Shown: piece by piece, positions 1-8,998 of the stretch
Numbering within the stretch: the stretch's first letter is position 1
Layout: the number at the start of each line of letters is the position of its first letter
From: Thalassospira sp. MCCC 1A01428
GTDB taxonomy: Bacteria > Pseudomonadota > Alphaproteobacteria > Rhodospirillales > Thalassospiraceae
Assembly (NCBI RefSeq): GCF_002115825.1
Contig: NZ_JFJZ01000028.1
Span: 1 to 62,629 of the forward strand
DNA length: 62,629 nucleotides
Direction: 5' to 3'
The notes under the pieces: model-generated
What the model saw: only the letters and a program-made list of their open reading frames with translations
Database searches by the model: none
What the model was told of the DNA's origin: nothing
Translations under genes and position numbers: made by a program

Positions 1-102
1 ACACCCAAAACAAAACCCCGTACGCCAATGGCATACGGGGTTGCGATCCTTAATTTCAGGCAGCGGATCAAACACAATCACACGGGTATAAACCGGCTAG
101 AT

Positions 103-1851
103 CTAGTCGTCATGCAAATCAATGTCGGCATCGGCGTCATACAGGGCATATTGCCCCTTCCCGGCCAACTTCGCCTGGTACATCGCCTTGTCGGCGCGGC
201 GCAATTGCTCGCTCATATCGCAAAAACCGCCATCAAAAACCGATATGCCAATGGACGCCCCAATCGGGCAGGTTTTACCTTCCCAAATATAAGGTTCTGC
301 CAGGGCTTTTAATATTTCATCTGCCATTTTAATCATTTCAGCAGCACGGCCTTTATTGACAAAGACCATGGTAAATTCGTCGCCCCCCAGACGGGCAACT
401 TCATCTGCCCGGCGACCAACTCGGACCAGGCGTCGCGCTGTTTCAACCAGCACCCAGTCCCCGGCCGCATGACCCAGCGTATCGTTAACCTGTTTAAAAC
501 CGTCCAGATCCAGCAAAAATACAGCCGCCGGGGTCTCGGTACCCCGTAAAACCGATTCACAATGGTTTAGCTTCTGCATAAAGCGGGCACGGTTGGCAAG
601 CCCGGTCAATTCGTCGTTATTGGCTTTGTTTTGCAACTCGCGCGAGGCCATTTTCTGTTTGGTAATGTCGGAAACCCACCATAAAACCGCCTCCTGCCCT
701 TCAAACGGAAGGGGTTCCAGCGATGTACGAAGCCAGCGGGCTTCCTTTGCACCGGTTGGACGAATGCGCAATTCCACATCATGCAATTCCCCCATGGCAT
801 CCATTTCAAACAGGCTTTTTTCGCGGTAACGCTCCGACAGCAAAATGCTGTCTGTGGCATCGGTCAAGGGAACTTTCTGATCAACATCTTCCTCAGCCAC
901 ATTTTGCGAGTCACCAGTCTCAATCCCCAGCAATTCAACAAAGGTCTTGTTAAAAAACAGAAATTTCCCGGTTTCCCGGTCCGATATACCAACGCCAATC
1001 GGCGCTTTTTGTAAAATGTCCGTCAGGCGGGCAGCCGCACCGGCAACCTCGGCCTCTGCTTTTTTAAGCGATGTAATATCGATCAGCGAACCAATGGTGC
1101 CACCAATGGCACCACTGGGCGTTTTAAGGGTCGACGCCGCAAAGATGGCAGCTTTAGCTGTGCCATCTTCGCGTTCAAAACTAATTTCGTCGCGCACATT
1201 GCCTTCCGCCACTAAAAGCGGCTTTTCCTTGTTATTCATGGTCGCATCCAGCATGGCCGGGGTCACTTCGGATGATTTGCGCCCCAGTACCGCATCAAGT
1301 TTGCAACCAATAAAATCGGAAAATGCCGAATTGCAGCGATTAATAACCCCATCGATATTTTTAACGTAAATCGGAATCGGCAATGCATCGATCAAATGCT
1401 GAATAAAAAACTTATGATCGGTAAGGGCGCGCGCTAATGCCTCGCTGCGGGTGACATCACGCAACTGCAGAACCACCAGGTCGGCAGGGCCATCGGTTTT
1501 GCGCCAGAAAATTCGTACATCACCAACGCTGAACGGGGGCAAATCGCGCTCCCCTGTTTTGCCAATTTCCTGTAATGCCTTGCGAACCGCTTCAACCCCG
1601 TCACTGTCGGTAAAGTTCGCCTCACGCGATAACAGCGCCAAAAACTGCTTTAACGCTGTTCCGGTTTTCAAACCTGGCAACAGTTTTTCAAGCATTTTTG
1701 TCGCAACGTTATTTGCATGCTGAACCGACAAATCATTTGCTGAAAGAAAGATAATGCCGTCTCGCCCCAAGGCTGCGGTCGCAACAATATCGGAACTAAT
1801 TGCCAATGCACATACAGCGCCGGTTAAAGCGCACTCCCTGTTCAAACACAT
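103..1851 (-). CDS. PAS-PAS-GGDEF diguanylate cyclase
   Basis: Predicted to make cyclic di-GMP from two GTP. After a weak PAS-like N-terminus there are two clearer PAS regions (about residues 155-270 and 285-400) and a C-terminal GGDEF domain. The active site GGDEF lies at residues 489-493. An RRAD inhibitory-site motif (RxxD) sits five residues before it, so both catalysis and product inhibition look intact. The frame stays open to 2016, but that extension has no domain and runs into the next gene, so the ATG at 1851 (582 aa) is preferred. No strong ribosome site is visible there. The N-terminus has a hydrophobic stretch but no clear transmembrane pair, so the protein is probably cytosolic, with sensing through the PAS domains. 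Confidence 0.88.
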   Translation of the reverse strand: MCLNRECALTGAVCALAISSDIVATAALGRDGIIFLSANDLSVQHANNVATKMLEKLLPGLKTGTALKQFLALLSREANFTDSDGVEAVRKALQEIGKTGERDLPPFSVGDVRIFWRKTDGPADLVVLQLRDVTRSEALARALTDHKFFIQHLIDALPIPIYVKNIDGVINRCNSAFSDFIGCKLDAVLGRKSSEVTPAMLDATMNNKEKPLLVAEGNVRDEISFEREDGTAKAAIFAASTLKTPSGAIGGTIGSLIDITSLKKAEAEVAGAAARLTDILQKAPIGVGISDRETGKFLFFNKTFVELLGIETGDSQNVAEEDVDQKVPLTDATDSILLSERYREKSLFEMDAMGELHDVELRIRPTGAKEARWLRTSLEPLPFEGQEAVLWWVSDITKQKMASRELQNKANNDELTGLANRARFMQKLNHCESVLRGTETPAAVFLLDLDGFKQVNDTLGHAAGDWVLVETARRLVRVGRRADEVARLGGDEFTMVFVNKGRAAEMIKMADEILKALAEPYIWEGKTCPIGASIGISVFDGGFCDMSEQLRRADKAMYQAKLAGKGQYALYDADADIDLHDD

Positions 1852-1939
1852 TATAAATATGAAACGACCGGTGCGGCCTGTCGGCACCAGTGCCTCGCCA
1901 AAACCCGTTTCCCAAATTACAAAAAAAATCCAGTACACC

Positions 1940-2293
1940 TTAAACGGATGGTTTTTTCGCCGTTGGATTATCCGCCAGATCGATATAACCACGATCCACG
2001 CAATGTTCCAGTTCACCGCTGGCAGCTTTCATTTCTTCATAGGCCTCGCGCAACTGGCGCAATTTAAGCACCTCGGCCTCGGTGGGGTGGTTTGCCTTGC
2101 CATCACCGGCCAGTTTAAATGCATAACGCAAATATTCAGCCCGTGAGCGTGCGACCGAAACCATCAGTGGCAAAATTTCATCTACCGTCAAATTCGGTAT
2201 CGCCGGGCTAATCACTTCATGATTGATCTCGCGGATCACGTGTTCCATCGCCATGCGGAAACGACTTTTTGTACGGCCAGCATCTTCGGTCAT
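1940..2293 (-). CDS. Conserved hypothetical protein, helical, 117 aa
   Basis: I do not recognise a family. The product is charged and largely helical, with an E/K-rich middle (about residues 60-95) that could form a coiled coil. It has no signal peptide or membrane segment. A GGGGTAAG stretch upstream of the ATG can serve as ribosome site. It lies just upstream of the GGDEF gene on the same strand, so the two may be cotranscribed. The long form of the GGDEF frame would overlap its 3' end, which is one reason to shorten that gene. Confidence 0.6.
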   Translation of the reverse strand: MTEDAGRTKSRFRMAMEHVIREINHEVISPAIPNLTVDEILPLMVSVARSRAEYLRYAFKLAGDGKANHPTEAEVLKLRQLREAYEEMKAASGELEHCVDRGYIDLADNPTAKKPSV

Positions 2294-2548
2294 TCGCGCT
2301 TACCCCTATGGTTAAGAACCCAGCAAACCATATATCGCTGGTGTTTATTTTACCTCATTCGCCCCCCCGACAAAATGCCTAAAGCGGCCTTGTTCCATGA
2401 TATTTATACGAAACCTCTCCATTACCAGTACCCGTCCCTGCCATAGTGTCAATTGCATGCTTGATAGACCGGGCCTGTCCGGCTAGAGGTTACACAATGT
2501 AAATTCAGCATCTGTAAATTGGCAGATGGACCAAAAGGAACAAATACC

Positions 2549-2953
2549 ATGGAAGCACGGGTTAAATGGCTTGATAAACTGACCTTTACTGGCACCAGCG
2601 GGTCTGGCCACGGCGTTGTTATGGATGGCGATCGGGAAAACGGTTTTGGCCCCAGCCCGATGGAAATGCTGCTGTTGGGTGTTGCGGGCTGCTCGTCGAT
2701 TGATGTGGTGCATATTTTGCAAAAAAGCCGCGAAAACGTACTTGATGTTGAAACCGACATCAAAGCCGAACGTGCCGAAACCGACCCCAAGGTTTTCACC
2801 AAAATTCATCTGCATTTCAAGGTGCGGGGCGAAAACCTGAACGAAGCCAAAATCGAACGGGCGGTCCATCTTTCCGCCGAAAAATATTGCTCGGCATCAA
2901 TCATGCTGGCCAAGGCCGCAGAACTGACCCACAGCTGGGAATTGCTGGACTAA
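2549..2953 (+). CDS. OsmC/Ohr-family protein (YhfA-like)
   Basis: OsmC-family proteins are small thiol-dependent peroxidases or related redox proteins. The order of elements fits: an early beta strand region, a G-C-S-S-I-D helix bearing the first conserved cysteine, and a second cysteine in a K-Y-C-S-A context near the C-terminus. Both redox cysteines are therefore present. The sequence is closer to the YhfA-type branch than to Ohr. The frame begins at 2519, but the ATG at 2549 has an AAAAGGA ribosome site and gives the normal family length of 134 aa. It is a single gene with its own upstream space. Confidence 0.87.
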   Translation: MEARVKWLDKLTFTGTSGSGHGVVMDGDRENGFGPSPMEMLLLGVAGCSSIDVVHILQKSRENVLDVETDIKAERAETDPKVFTKIHLHFKVRGENLNEAKIERAVHLSAEKYCSASIMLAKAAELTHSWELLD

Positions 2954-3150
2954 GGCTTATTTGTTCGCAGGGTATCTATCAATAATGCGTAACAAAATTT
3001 GATCGCGGCAAATAAACGCTGCCATACTATATTGTAACGGCATCCATAATTTGGGTGCCGTTTCTTTTTTGTGTCATGCGCGTGTGATATGACATTATTA
3101 CACGCAAGCGGCGATATACGATTTGCCCGGATACCACAGGATTCCCACCA

Positions 3151-4446
3151 ATGCATGTTTTACGGTCCCTTGTCCGCCCGCGACTTTGCCTTGCCCTCAT
3201 CAGCTTGTGCCTGATTGCGGCCTGCGACAAGGAACCTGGCCGTTACACGGCATCAAACCATGCGATTACCACCCCGCAACCTGGCACACCATTTTCGCAA
3301 TATGTTGCTGACAGTCATGCTAAAATTCGCGATGCACTGCAAGAACTGCGTTACACCCCCGAACCGCACCCGTTCGATGATTATACAATCGACGATGCTG
3401 TTTCCATTCGCGCACCCTTTGAAATACCCCCCGATAACCAGGCCTGCGCACAAAAGGGGAAAACCGTGCAAAACGGCGAAGGTGTCGGCTTTTTGCTCGT
3501 GCATGGGCTATCCGATAGCCCCTATCTGTTAAGCGATGTTGCTGCCTCGCTGCACAATGCCCTGCCCTGCGCAACCCTGCACGCCCTGTTACTGCCAGGT
3601 CATGGCACAGTGCCGGGTGATTTACGCGATGTCAGCGCTGATCAGTGGCAGGCTGCGGTAAAATACGGGCTGGAAAGTTTTGATGATACGATCCATCACA
3701 TTGTGCCGGTCGGGTATTCAATGGGGGCAGCCCTGGTAGTGCGCGCTGCCGAAAACCACCGCAATGACGCCGAATTATCAGCCATGATTTTGCTGTCACC
3801 AGGGTTCGCGGCCTATAGCGATCTGGCGTGGCTAACACCCTATGTGCGATATGTAAAACCATGGGTAGATAAACGCCGCGATCACGATGTTGCCAAATAT
3901 GAATCGTTGGCAATGAATGCAGCGGCCGAGTTTCAGCTGTTAACCGTACCATTTGGTGAAAACACCCTGCCGCCTCTGACCCAACCGGTTTTCATGGCCG
4001 TTAGCTCCGATGATCGAACGGTCCGCGCGGACATTGCGGCCCATTTCTTTTGTGGCAAGGTCGAGTCCAGTAACCGTTACATGATCTGGTATCAGGGCGA
4101 GGCCGCCGCCCTTGAGGACCGTATCCAGCCAATTTGCGACGATATTGATGTTGTCAAATCAGCCACCCCGGATTTGCGCACCGTCAACCATGCCCACACC
4201 GCCATGACCATGCGCCCGGACAACCCCCATTATGGCCTGACAGGCGATTATCGCCGTTGTGATCATTACAGCGAAGCTGCCGATTACAAAGCCTGTGAAG
4301 AAGACAACAAGGATGCCATTTACGGCGAAACCAACCTGCTTGAATCCGCCACACCAGGCACCTTGCGCCGGGGTACTTTTAACCCCGACTTTGACGCCAT
4401 GATGGGCAAAATGGTTGTGTTTCTGCACAAGGTTCTGGAACCCTGA
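3151..4446 (+). CDS. Alpha/beta hydrolase lipoprotein
   Basis: A secreted, lipid-anchored serine hydrolase of unknown substrate. The first 25 residues form a lipoprotein signal ending in the lipobox LIAAC, with Cys25 as the lipidation site. The alpha/beta hydrolase core follows: an HG oxyanion region (LLVHGLSDSP), the nucleophile elbow GYSMG with Ser190, a DD acid-turn (SSDDRTV) and a late histidine (NHAHTAM). The catalytic triad therefore appears complete. Extra cysteines in the C-terminal third may form disulfides, as expected outside the cytoplasm. A second hydrolase gene follows after 73 bases, so the two may be coexpressed. Confidence 0.8.
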   Translation: MHVLRSLVRPRLCLALISLCLIAACDKEPGRYTASNHAITTPQPGTPFSQYVADSHAKIRDALQELRYTPEPHPFDDYTIDDAVSIRAPFEIPPDNQACAQKGKTVQNGEGVGFLLVHGLSDSPYLLSDVAASLHNALPCATLHALLLPGHGTVPGDLRDVSADQWQAAVKYGLESFDDTIHHIVPVGYSMGAALVVRAAENHRNDAELSAMILLSPGFAAYSDLAWLTPYVRYVKPWVDKRRDHDVAKYESLAMNAAAEFQLLTVPFGENTLPPLTQPVFMAVSSDDRTVRADIAAHFFCGKVESSNRYMIWYQGEAAALEDRIQPICDDIDVVKSATPDLRTVNHAHTAMTMRPDNPHYGLTGDYRRCDHYSEAADYKACEEDNKDAIYGETNLLESATPGTLRRGTFNPDFDAMMGKMVVFLHKVLEP

Positions 4447-4519
4447 TTGCGTCGCATCGTTTACATATGCGAGCACAAATAAACATCCAGAAACCTGACC
4501 AGCTTGACGAGACCATTGA

Positions 4520-5506
4520 ATGCCATTTGAAATTCAGCACTGCCTGTCCTCGACAGGAACAAAATTGCGATATGGTATCTCGACACCGAAAAATGCCCGC
4601 GGCCATATTTTTATCCTGCAAGGCCGGGCCGAATTCATTGAACGTTATAACGAAACTGCCCGCGACCTGGCTGCTCAGCACATCGGATGTGTTACATTTG
4701 ATTTTCGCGGTCAGGGCGGGTCTATCCGCGAAACACCTTTTCCAGAAATGGGCTATGTCGGCGATATTTCCCACTATCTTGATGACGCAACAACCATCGC
4801 CGAGCACGTAACAACCCGGCATAATATTTCCTGCCCCATGCTAATGACCCATTCCACCGGCGGGCTGGTCGGTATCAACCTGCTGCTGGCGGCACCGCAA
4901 AAATTTAAATCTGCCCTTATGATTGCACCGTTTTTCGGATTAAGCGGCCCGGACTGGATGGTTGGGCTGGCCAGAATGATATCGGCCAGTTTGTGCAAAA
5001 CCGGTTTGGACAAAAAATTTCTGCCCGGGCAAAAGCTGCTATCCCCGCTTCAGCCCTTTAATCCCGAAAACCTGCTAACGTCGGATAAAGTACGTTACGA
5101 ACGCAGCTTTGCCCTGCTTCACGAACAACCGGAACTCATCGTAGGCGGAGTATCGGCAGGCTGGCTTCATGCCTGCTTTCGTGCGCAGGAAATGCTCAAC
5201 ACCCAACTTACCGCCGCCAGCCAACAAGCAAAACGTACAAACACAACTGCCCTGCCGCCCACGACAATAATTATGTCGGGCAATGACAAGGTGGTAAATA
5301 ATGCTGCAACCAAACGCCTGTTTGCCGGGCAGCCACAGGTAAAGCTGCATGAAATTGACGGCGCCCGCCACGAAATCCTGCAGGAACGTGACGATCTAAG
5401 ATCGCAGTTCTGGCATATTTTTGAACATCACCTTGCCCGCCATCACCCTGATTGGCATACAAGCGACTCACATATCGGTGCCACCAACGCCGAAGCCGCA
5501 ATTTAA
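4520..5506 (+). CDS. Alpha/beta hydrolase, lysophospholipase (PldB)-like
   Basis: Resembles the monoacylglycerol lipase/lysophospholipase L2 group of serine hydrolases. A DFRGQG motif follows the first strands. The nucleophile elbow is T-H-S-T-G, the acid is in GNDKVVN and the histidine in GARHEIL. There is no signal peptide, so the enzyme is probably cytoplasmic or peripheral on the membrane, unlike the lipoprotein hydrolase just upstream. Substrate cannot be told from sequence. The start is an ATG in a short gap after the upstream gene. Confidence 0.8.
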   Translation: MPFEIQHCLSSTGTKLRYGISTPKNARGHIFILQGRAEFIERYNETARDLAAQHIGCVTFDFRGQGGSIRETPFPEMGYVGDISHYLDDATTIAEHVTTRHNISCPMLMTHSTGGLVGINLLLAAPQKFKSALMIAPFFGLSGPDWMVGLARMISASLCKTGLDKKFLPGQKLLSPLQPFNPENLLTSDKVRYERSFALLHEQPELIVGGVSAGWLHACFRAQEMLNTQLTAASQQAKRTNTTALPPTTIIMSGNDKVVNNAATKRLFAGQPQVKLHEIDGARHEILQERDDLRSQFWHIFEHHLARHHPDWHTSDSHIGATNAEAAI

Positions 5507-5578
5507 CCAAATTGCAACCGCGGCCTGATTGTGCATTTCAACAATACTGTTGAAGTTACCGTGGCAATGGCATTCGCT

Positions 5579-6631
5579 TTACGGCTTAAAGCGGGATTTA
5601 CGAAACGCCGATGGCGTCATTGATTTATGGCGCACGAACTGACGGTTAAAATGCGACAGGTTTTCAAAACCGGTTTCTTCGGCCACCCGGTACACCGGCA
5701 TGTCGGACGACAATAACAATGCTGCGGCCCGCCCCAATCGCAACCCCATAACATAATCCTGAATATTGCTACCCATATGAGATTTGAAAAACCGGCGAAT
5801 GTTCCGTTCACTCATCCCCATGCGGTCCGCAAGGGCGATTGCCGTGGGAGGATGGGCATAATTTGCATGTAAAATGTCCAGTATCCTGCCCAGTCGTGTC
5901 GCTTCGCTACGATTGGGGGCTGCGGCATCAAACCGGGCCGATGCCAGGGGCATTACTTCCTGTGCTTCTGCCAATATCGCCAAAACTTCCAGCAATAAAA
6001 CAAGTTGCCCCGTGGCCGGTCCCTGATCAAACCGGGGGGTCAGTGCGGCAACCTTGCAGGCCGTTTGCCGGTCAAACACGACCCCGCGCCGCGCCATGTG
6101 CAAAACAGGTACAATTGGCGAAAGTTCCGGCATGGTCACACACACCTGATCCACCCAGCTGGCTGAAAACCAGAACACAAACGCCTGGTGGGGCAAATCC
6201 CGTTTTTTCGAGGCAACGGAAGACAAGGAAAACGGGGTTGGGACTGGCTCAATCCCGCCATTTCTGTCGGTTTCACCCATCCCTTTCCTGCCACCATAAT
6301 CAGCGCGCCCCATAGGGCCACCATCTTTGCCGGAGCGTACGTTTATTGGCGCATCAGCATTCGATGAATGCCATGTATGGGGCAGATTTGGCCCCAACAA
6401 AACCAGATCCTCGTGTTGGTAATCACCAATATGATCACCAACATATCGCCGCCCGGTACTATCCATTGTCAGGGTTAATTCATATTCCGGATGATAGTGC
6501 CATTCAAACGGTATGGCGGGCAGCTTGCGGTGCAAACCGCGCCAGGACCGGTTCGGCGCTATCTGCACATGCTCGAATAATAATTTCACTTTCCGGCACC
6601 TTTGAACCCTGATTTGGCCGAATAGTATCAT
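5579..6631 (-). CDS. AraC-family regulator with cupin N-terminus
   Basis: Transcription regulator. The N-terminal part has the HYHPEYELT cupin pattern typical of AraC sensor domains, and the last 100 residues carry two helix-turn-helix units (IALADRMGMSERNIRRFFK and VYRVAEETGFENLSHFNRQF). Between them lies an unusual Gly/Lys/Asp-rich loop of about 40 residues that looks like an insertion. The gene is divergent from the dioxygenase gene, with about 100 bases between them, and probably regulates it. A GTG 42 bases inside the frame, preceded by GGTGCCGGAA, is an equally good start. Confidence 0.85.
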   Translation of the reverse strand: MILFGQIRVQRCRKVKLLFEHVQIAPNRSWRGLHRKLPAIPFEWHYHPEYELTLTMDSTGRRYVGDHIGDYQHEDLVLLGPNLPHTWHSSNADAPINVRSGKDGGPMGRADYGGRKGMGETDRNGGIEPVPTPFSLSSVASKKRDLPHQAFVFWFSASWVDQVCVTMPELSPIVPVLHMARRGVVFDRQTACKVAALTPRFDQGPATGQLVLLLEVLAILAEAQEVMPLASARFDAAAPNRSEATRLGRILDILHANYAHPPTAIALADRMGMSERNIRRFFKSHMGSNIQDYVMGLRLGRAAALLLSSDMPVYRVAEETGFENLSHFNRQFVRHKSMTPSAFRKSRFKP

Positions 6632-6731
6632 AAATCGTCCGCTGCGTCAGTGGGCAGCTTTGTCCATCGCGTTTTAGAATGGCTCTATTACAACAAGCCT
6701 TCACCGGCGGTTCCGATCAGGAGGAAACCAG

Positions 6732-7721
6732 ATGACAATGACAGCCATGCCGACAACACCCGCATCCCCCCCGGTAACCATGTCACCTAATGCCGACCGA
6801 CCCGGCAATGCCTCGGTCGGAAGCATTGCCGGGCCACAATTACGCGATATGAAAAAGAAACTGCCATTGCGGGTACTTAGTGCCCAGGATTTTGATCATT
6901 GGCAACAATATGGCTATGTCATTGTACGTAATGCCATTTCACACACACAGGCATCTGCAACCGCCGATTTCCTGTGGGAATTTCAGGAAATGGACCCGAA
7001 CAGGCCTGAAACATGGGCGCGCCCGCAATTGCGGGATCACGCCATGAAAGAACTAAACAATTCCGGTATGGTCGAGGCCTATCATCACCAAACAATGTGG
7101 GACAATCGCCAGTCGCCACGTATTTACGATGCCTTTGTCGATATCTGGGACCGCGAGGATTTGTGGGTATCCATCGACCGGGCCAATCTAAATACCCCCA
7201 ATACCGGAACACGGGCATTTGACGGCTTTATTCATTGGGATGAAGACACCAGCCAACACCCGTTGCCAATTAATGTTCAGGGTGTTTTATCTCTTGTTGA
7301 TACCAGCGACGCAACGGGCGGATTTCAATGCGTGCCCGAACTTTTTGAAAATTTTGCCACATGGTTACAGTCCGCACCCGAGGGCCGAAACCCGTTTCGC
7401 CCGGATATGGAAACAATGCCTTATCCGTGCCATCGCGTGCCAATGAATACAGGTGACCTGCTGATATTTAACAGCCTTCTGGCACATGGCATTCGAGCCA
7501 ACCGGTCCCGGTCGGCCCGCATCGCGCAGTATATTTCCATGGCTCCGGCCTCGCCCGAAGATACCGAACTGGCAAAATGGCGGGTTCAAAGCTGGGCGGA
7601 ACGCTTGCCCGCCCGCGGCCATGCCTTTCCCGGCGATCCTCGCAATTGGGAACAAACCCGTTATGAACAGGCGCAACTAACACCGCTTGGTGAAAAATTG
7701 CTGGGCAAAGCCAACTGGTAA
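6732..7721 (+). CDS. Phytanoyl-CoA dioxygenase family protein
   Basis: Fe(II)/2-oxoglutarate-dependent oxygenase of the PhyH family; substrate unknown. The facial triad is visible: H-W-D in the I-H-W-D-E-D motif, and a distal histidine in LLAHGIRANRS followed by an arginine placed to bind 2-oxoglutarate. A proline- and threonine-rich N-terminal 40 residues precede the core. The start has a very good ribosome site (AGGAGG, 7 bases before the ATG). The divergent AraC gene upstream is the likely regulator. Family members hydroxylate small metabolites or amino-acid-like compounds, which suits an AraC-controlled catabolic gene. Confidence 0.85.
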   Translation: MTMTAMPTTPASPPVTMSPNADRPGNASVGSIAGPQLRDMKKKLPLRVLSAQDFDHWQQYGYVIVRNAISHTQASATADFLWEFQEMDPNRPETWARPQLRDHAMKELNNSGMVEAYHHQTMWDNRQSPRIYDAFVDIWDREDLWVSIDRANLNTPNTGTRAFDGFIHWDEDTSQHPLPINVQGVLSLVDTSDATGGFQCVPELFENFATWLQSAPEGRNPFRPDMETMPYPCHRVPMNTGDLLIFNSLLAHGIRANRSRSARIAQYISMAPASPEDTELAKWRVQSWAERLPARGHAFPGDPRNWEQTRYEQAQLTPLGEKLLGKANW

Positions 7722-7754
7722 ACCAGGCTTACCTGCCCTGTCGGCCCCAACACA

Positions 7755-7783
7755 AAGGGCCGCCCATCACATCGGCGGCCCTT
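7755..7783. terminator. Hairpin between convergent genes
   Basis: A perfect 10-bp GC-rich stem (AAGGGCCGCC / GGCGGCCCTT) with a 9-base loop lies between the dioxygenase gene and the convergent deaminase gene. No strong T tract follows on either strand, so termination strength is uncertain. Confidence 0.6.
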
Positions 7784-7837
7784 ATATTATAAATTATTAC
7801 TGGCAGCGCACATTACACCGTCAGCCTGGCCCTATTT

Positions 7838-8812
7838 TCACACCCGCGACCACAAGGCGGCTTTGGTTTCACCATCAACATAGGCAGCAGCAATGGCAGT
7901 TTGGGTAATCCCGCGCAATTCTTCTGTACTAAACCCGAAAACATCCTGTGCACGCTGATATTCATCGGCCAATGTCGTGTGAAAAAAGGGCGGGTCGTCT
8001 GAACCTAATGTTACTTTAACACCCGCATCATAAAGTTTACGCAACGGGTGGCTGGCATAATCGGGATACACGGACAGGGCAATGTTCGACCCCGGGCAAA
8101 CTTCCAGAACAATACCGCGCCGGGCCAGCTCATCAATCAGTTTTGCATCCTCGATTGAGCGTACGCCGTGGCCAATACGGTCCACCGGTAAATGATCAAT
8201 CGCGTCCCACACACTTTCCGGCCCCTGCACTTCACCTGCATGGGTGGTACATCCCAACCCGGCATCGGCTGCAATTTTAAAGGCGGGATAAAAGTCCTTC
8301 TGGGTGAACATGCTTTCATTGCCACCCATGCCAAAACCAACGACATGCGGATGCCCGCATGCCACCGTTTCCCGGGCTACATCCACGGCCAGTTCCGGCC
8401 CTAAATGGCGCACGCAAGTCATCACAATACGGCCAATAATCCCGGTTTCAGCAAAGGCCTGATCAATACCGTCGGCGACGGCCAGCAAATGTTCATCAAA
8501 CGACAGTCCCTGCATTCCGGCATGAGAAGACGAACAGAAAAGTTCGACATAAACTGCACCGATTTTGGCCTGTTCCACCAGATAATGCCGGGTCAGATCC
8601 GTGTAATCCTGGCGGGTGCGGATAACACTGCTTGCGCCATCAAAACTATCTAGAAACTGCGGGAAATCTGACCAGATATAGCGATCATTTTCGTCAAACA
8701 AGCCATCAGCGACCGAAATTTTGTTACGGGCAGCAAAACGCCGCACCAGATCGGGCGTCATTGCGCCTTCCAGATGCAAATGCAATTCCGCTTTGGGCAG
8801 TTTAAGTGTCAT
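7838..8812 (-). CDS. add: Adenosine (or adenine) deaminase
   Basis: Hydrolyses the amino group of adenosine or a related 6-aminopurine in purine salvage. It has the zinc-site motif HLHLEG at the start, a central HAGE motif, an H-G-V-R region and the GSDDP motif with the second catalytic aspartate, so the amidohydrolase site is complete. Length is about 324 aa, normal for the family. The frame is open 30 bases further, but the ATG at 8812 has GGAG at good spacing. The PPFFHTTL segment after GSDDP also occurs in proteins annotated as adenine deaminases, so base versus nucleoside preference is open. Confidence 0.87.
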   Translation of the reverse strand: MTLKLPKAELHLHLEGAMTPDLVRRFAARNKISVADGLFDENDRYIWSDFPQFLDSFDGASSVIRTRQDYTDLTRHYLVEQAKIGAVYVELFCSSSHAGMQGLSFDEHLLAVADGIDQAFAETGIIGRIVMTCVRHLGPELAVDVARETVACGHPHVVGFGMGGNESMFTQKDFYPAFKIAADAGLGCTTHAGEVQGPESVWDAIDHLPVDRIGHGVRSIEDAKLIDELARRGIVLEVCPGSNIALSVYPDYASHPLRKLYDAGVKVTLGSDDPPFFHTTLADEYQRAQDVFGFSTEELRGITQTAIAAAYVDGETKAALWSRV

Positions 8813-8902
8813 GCGGGCTCCGGAGTCAGGTAAAACAGGCAATTATTCAGACTACAGATAAAGCCTTCCCAACGCGATCAGAAGCTATTTTTTACCTGCA
8901 AA

Positions 8903-8938
8903 AAAACAACCGGCCTGCAAAAACAGGCCGGTTGTTTT
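8903..8938 (-). terminator. Rho-independent terminator
   Basis: A perfect 15-bp stem (AAAACAACCGGCCTG and its complement) with a 6-base loop lies just past the stop of the sulfotransferase gene. Read on the minus strand, a run of T follows the stem. It ends that transcript before the deaminase gene. Confidence 0.85.
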
Positions 8939-8998
8939 AAATCTGCTTTGGTAACAGAGCGTCATCAACCCGGGTTGAAGACACCCCAATCTGCGCGT